From: Fuscovulum sp.
GTDB taxonomy: Bacteria; Pseudomonadota; Alphaproteobacteria; Rhodobacterales; Rhodobacteraceae
Direction of reading: 5' to 3'
Assembly (NCBI GenBank): GCA_035192965.1
Contig: CP136571.1
Span: 950,501-1,014,500, forward strand
Length of the DNA: 64,000 nt
Below, piece by piece: positions 61,526-64,000 of the stretch. How positions within the stretch are numbered: position 1 is the first letter of the stretch; each line of letters opens with the position of its first letter. The notes beneath the pieces are model-generated. The model did not search any database and was not told the origin of the DNA. It saw nothing but the letters and a program-made list of their open reading frames with translations. The translations under genes were made by a program, and so were the position numbers.

Positions 61526-62445
61526 GGCCGGGGCTGCGGCAGGCCTTGCGGGCAGCAGCGGCGGTGGCCGTGATTGCGCTGGTTTGGCGGATGGTGGACG
61601 GGGCCGAGGTGGCGGCGCGGCTGCGCGCACTGCGGCCCGGTTGGGTGGCGGTGGCGATTGGCCTGCTGCTGGCGCAGACCGTGCTGTCGGCGCTGCGCTG
61701 GCGGCTGACGGCGGCGCAGCTTGGCCATCAGATGGGGCTGCGGCGCGCGGTGCGGGAGTATTTTCTGGCGCAGGTGGTGAACCTTGCCTTGCCCGGTGGG
61801 GTGCTGGGCGATGCGGGGCGGGCGGTGCGCGCGGGCGCGGTGGCGGGGTTGGAGCGGGCCGGGCAGGCGGTGGTGTTCGAGCGGCTGGCGGGACAAGCGG
61901 CGCTGGTTGCGGTGGTGCTGCTGGCTGCGCTTGTGGTGAGCCTTGCGCCGGGGGGGATCGTGTTGCCCGGCGCGATGCTGGCGGGGCTGGGCTTGGTGGC
62001 GGTGGGGCTTGGGGTCGCGGCAGGGTTGTTTGTGCTGGCGGGCGCGCGGTGGCCGCGATTGGCGGCATGGCGCGCGGCGGCGGCGCGGGCGGTGTTTGCG
62101 CACGGGGTCTGGCAGCAGCAAGTGGTGTTGAGCCTGGGGACGGTGGCGGCGAACCTGCTGGCCTTTGCGGCCTGTGCGGCGGCGGTGGGCGTCTGGCTGC
62201 CCTTGGGCGCGGTTCTGGTGATCCTGCCGCTGGTGCTATTCACCATGCTGGTGCCGTTGACCATCGGCGGCTGGGGCCTGCGCGAGGGGGCGGCAGTGGT
62301 GCTGTTTCCGCTGGCAGGTGCGACGGGGGCCGAGGGCTTTGCGGCCAGTGCGGCCTTTGGCGTGGTGTTCCTGCTGACATCCGTGCTGGGGATGGCGCTG
62401 TGGCTTTGGCCGGGGCGGGCAGAGCCGGGACGCCAGCAGGGTTAG
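61522..62445 (+). CDS. UPF0104/lysylphosphatidylglycerol synthase membrane-region family protein
   Basis: A 307-residue polytopic protein with about eight spans. Family marks are LSALRWRLTAAQLG and MLVPLTIGGWGLREGAAV. It corresponds to the flippase-like region of MprF without the aminoacyl-transferase part. The start is GTG overlapping the sulfatase-fold stop. It probably moves the lipid made by the two preceding genes across the membrane. Confidence 0.88.
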   Translation: MRPGLRQALRAAAAVAVIALVWRMVDGAEVAARLRALRPGWVAVAIGLLLAQTVLSALRWRLTAAQLGHQMGLRRAVREYFLAQVVNLALPGGVLGDAGRAVRAGAVAGLERAGQAVVFERLAGQAALVAVVLLAALVVSLAPGGIVLPGAMLAGLGLVAVGLGVAAGLFVLAGARWPRLAAWRAAAARAVFAHGVWQQQVVLSLGTVAANLLAFAACAAAVGVWLPLGAVLVILPLVLFTMLVPLTIGGWGLREGAAVVLFPLAGATGAEGFAASAAFGVVFLLTSVLGMALWLWPGRAEPGRQQG

Positions 62446-62447
62446 CG

Positions 62448-62726
62448 TCAGCGGCGACGGACGGAATTGCCGCCGTCAATGATCTGATTGATCCGTTTCG
62501 CCACAGCTTTGTGCAACTCTTCGTCGCCGTCTCCGGGCGGGGCATCGGCGTGGGCGGCCGCGGCATCCTTGAGGATTCCGACAATTTCCCGCTCGGGCAG
62601 GATGTTGCGGTCGTTCAGGGCAAGCAGCAGCGATTCGACAATCGCAAGGGCGGCGTGCCCGGCGGAGTGCATGGAAGTGGACATCAGGTTTCGACTTTCA
62701 CGGGGTTTCATGCCATAATTTGGCAC
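62448..62726 (-). CDS. small hypothetical protein (about 87-92 aa)
   Basis: A short soluble protein with a helical, charged make-up: ALAIVESLLLALNDRNILPE and ELHKAVAKRINQIIDGG. I do not recognise a family. Starts at 62726 (MPNYGMK) or 62711 (MKPRESRNLM) are both possible. It converges on the UPF0104 gene with 2 bases between stops and is divergent from the Crp-family gene. Confidence 0.7.
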   Translation of the reverse strand: MPNYGMKPRESRNLMSTSMHSAGHAALAIVESLLLALNDRNILPEREIVGILKDAAAAHADAPPGDGDEELHKAVAKRINQIIDGGNSVRRR

Positions 62727-62849
62727 CTAAGCAGCATCGTCGCAGGAAAGTGCCGCGTCGGGCTGATCTGTGTCAGCGTTCAACGTTCTCTTTTGCAGAA
62801 TATGGCAGTGAAGCAGTGCCCCAAGAGCCCTGCTTCGGAAAGTGTGGCC

Positions 62850-63602
62850 ATGAAAGAACCGACCGCCGTTCTGTCAGTGCAGGACAGCCCCTTTGCGCGA
62901 AAACTTTCGGCCTTCGTCCGGCTTTCGCAGGAAGAAATGGAGGCGATGTCGGACCTCTATCGCCGTCGCCGCCATTTCGCGGTGGGCAGCGACATGATCC
63001 ATCAAGGGCAGAAAGATCAATGCGCCTATGTGCTCGCCTCGGGGTGGGCGTCGTCTTACAAGATTCTTCCTGACGGCTCGCGGCAGATCGTGGATTTCCA
63101 GATCCCGGGTGATTTTCTGGGATTGCGGTCGGTGTTGTTCCGCACTTCGGACCATAATGTGGAACCGCTGACCCCGATGCAGGCATCGGAGGTGCAGCAG
63201 AAGGACCTGCTGGATGTCTTTGGCCGCACGCCCCGGTTGGCCATGGCGGTCCTGTGGGCCGCGTCGCGGGATGAAGCCATGGTGGTGGAGCGTCTGGTCG
63301 ATCTGGGGCGTCGTTCAGCATCGGTGCGGATGGCGCATTTTCTGCTGGAACTGGGGTCCCGGTTGCGGATGGTTGGGCTGGGGGATCGGACCGGCTATGC
63401 CTGCCCGTTGTCGCAATACCTGCTGGCGGATGCGTTGGGGCTGAGCGCGGTGCATGTGAATCGGGTGCTGCGCGAGTTGCGGGAAGAGGGATTGCTGACG
63501 TTTCAGCGTGGGCGGGTCACCTTTGACGATTATGACGCGCTGGTTGCCCATGCGGATTTTGACCGCGCCTATCTGGATCTGGACGGGCCGTTGCTGGGAT
63601 AG
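62850..63602 (+). CDS. Crp/Fnr family transcriptional regulator
   Basis: A 250-residue regulator. The cyclic-nucleotide-like barrel runs from FVRLSQEEMEAMSDLY through DGSRQIVDFQIPGDFLGLRS, and the helix-turn-helix is LADALGLSAVHVNRVLRELRE. It lacks the N-terminal Cys cluster of Fnr, so oxygen sensing by a 4Fe-4S cluster is unlikely. I start at the ATG at 62850 behind GGAAAG; an in-frame ATG at 62802 would add 16 residues. Confidence 0.92.
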   Translation: MKEPTAVLSVQDSPFARKLSAFVRLSQEEMEAMSDLYRRRRHFAVGSDMIHQGQKDQCAYVLASGWASSYKILPDGSRQIVDFQIPGDFLGLRSVLFRTSDHNVEPLTPMQASEVQQKDLLDVFGRTPRLAMAVLWAASRDEAMVVERLVDLGRRSASVRMAHFLLELGSRLRMVGLGDRTGYACPLSQYLLADALGLSAVHVNRVLRELREEGLLTFQRGRVTFDDYDALVAHADFDRAYLDLDGPLLG

Positions 63603-63638
63603 AGGGGGCCGTCCGGAGCGCGGATCGCCCCGGGCGGG

Positions 63639-63652
63639 CCCGGTTCGCCGGG
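63639..63652. terminator. UUCG hairpin between convergent genes
   Basis: CCCGG-TTCG-CCGGG forms a short, very stable tetraloop hairpin in the 56-base convergent gap between the Crp-family stop (63602) and the small-protein stop (63659). No U-tract follows. It may hinder transcription from either side. Confidence 0.4.
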
Positions 63653-63658
63653 GCCGGG

Positions 63659-63850
63659 TCAGGCAAGCGCGTGACAGGCAGCGGAGAGCGACTTGAGGCA
63701 ATCGGCATCGTTATGGGCCGAGAGAGATGCCTCTGCGGCCTGAAAATGGACCAGAGCTGCATCCTTTTTCGGACCTGCGGGGGCTTTTTCCCAAGCAGCG
63801 CGCACGATGGACATCCGGTCGCGGGTTGAGGTGAAGTATTTCGTCGTCAT
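63659..63850 (-). CDS. small hypothetical protein (63 aa)
   Basis: A 63-residue protein, MTTKYFTSTRDRMSIVRAAW to KSLSAACHALA, mostly helical and charged with two Cys near the end (DCLKSLSAACH). The ATG follows AAGGAACCGACC, a good ribosome site. No family recognised. The 150 bases from 63851 to the window end hold its upstream region and no other gene that I can support. Confidence 0.7.
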   Translation of the reverse strand: MTTKYFTSTRDRMSIVRAAWEKAPAGPKKDAALVHFQAAEASLSAHNDADCLKSLSAACHALA

Positions 63851-64000
63851 GGTCGGTTCCTTGTGGGGCGCAGCTTTCTTTACAATGCCGAATACCCGAC
63901 GAGGCCTGAAGGTGAGGCCTGAGGGCGGGACCGGGGACGTCGTTGGGTTTGCCGGGATTGGGGCTGTGCCGGATCAGCGAGGATTCGCGGATCGGGGGAT

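Noticed and set aside
58727..62068. A minus-strand open frame of about 1100 codons
   Set aside because: Pro/Arg/His-rich composition and full overlap with the cytochrome, phosphatidyltransferase, sulfatase-fold and UPF0104 genes mark it as an antisense shadow.
1..64000. tRNA, rRNA, CRISPR, insertion sequence or prophage
   Set aside because: No cloverleaf with GTTCGA-type T arm, no rRNA segment, no spaced direct repeats and no transposase or integrase motif was found by reading.

Overview
The window reads as chromosomal DNA of a GC-rich alphaproteobacterium of the Rhodobacterales (Rhodobacteraceae/Paracoccaceae type). The call rests on the flavour of the proteins (RpoH with a QKALFFNLR-type RpoH box, NifU-N/Nfu start, CoaBC, GlnD, MurJ, small DUF2892 protein), on dense ATGA/GTGA overlaps, and on Rhodobacterales-style intergenic hairpins. 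No rRNA, tRNA, CRISPR array, transposase or phage gene was seen.

Positions 1-25.8 kb are mostly housekeeping: an Nfu fragment, a universal stress protein, a branched-chain aminotransferase, an M3 peptidase, a polar amino acid ABC pair without its ATPase, moeB-dut-coaBC, chaN-rpoH, cobU plus a phosphatase, a GST, comM, gshB, yraN-rsmI divergent from an LpoA-like lipoprotein, glnD-murJ, a rhomboid-fold protein lacking the catalytic dyad, trpS and a membrane protein of unknown function.

Positions 26-48.6 kb are an accessory catabolic block centred on quaternary ammonium compounds. A GlxA/CdhR-type regulator is divergent from an operon with a beta-keto acid cleavage enzyme, a small tail-anchored protein, L-carnitine dehydrogenase fused to a thioesterase, an SDR, an acyl-CoA dehydrogenase, an NDP-forming acyl-CoA synthetase, a CaiD-like hydratase and a GMC (choline dehydrogenase-like) oxidoreductase. 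Choline sulfatase lies next to it. Together they predict gamma-butyrobetaine/crotonobetaine to carnitine to glycine betaine, and choline sulfate to choline, converging on glycine betaine. A second operon carries a CocE-type hydrolase, a complete peptide/opine-type ABC importer and a cytoplasmic phosphodiesterase, followed by an aldolase-family and an esterase gene on the other strand.

Positions 48.7-64 kb begin with cold-shock and small-protein genes. Then come long, tightly overlapped plus-strand runs: a glycosyltransferase, an inositol-phosphatase-family enzyme and an ABC1 kinase; then ribA, a BchC-like dehydrogenase, a degenerate PTPS, a methyltransferase and a RibD-type reductase; then a CDP-alcohol phosphatidyltransferase, a membrane sulfatase-fold enzyme and a UPF0104 protein. 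The ribA-to-reductase set looks like an undescribed pathway for a GTP-derived pyrimidine/pterin product and is the best candidate here for a new system. The last three look like synthesis and translocation of a modified phospholipid or glycan.

Across the window, base skew flips: the given strand is C-rich to the left of about 26 kb and G-rich to the right of about 28 kb, whatever the gene orientation. Several families of intergenic palindromes and a 12-base-periodic TGCA array recur in the gaps.
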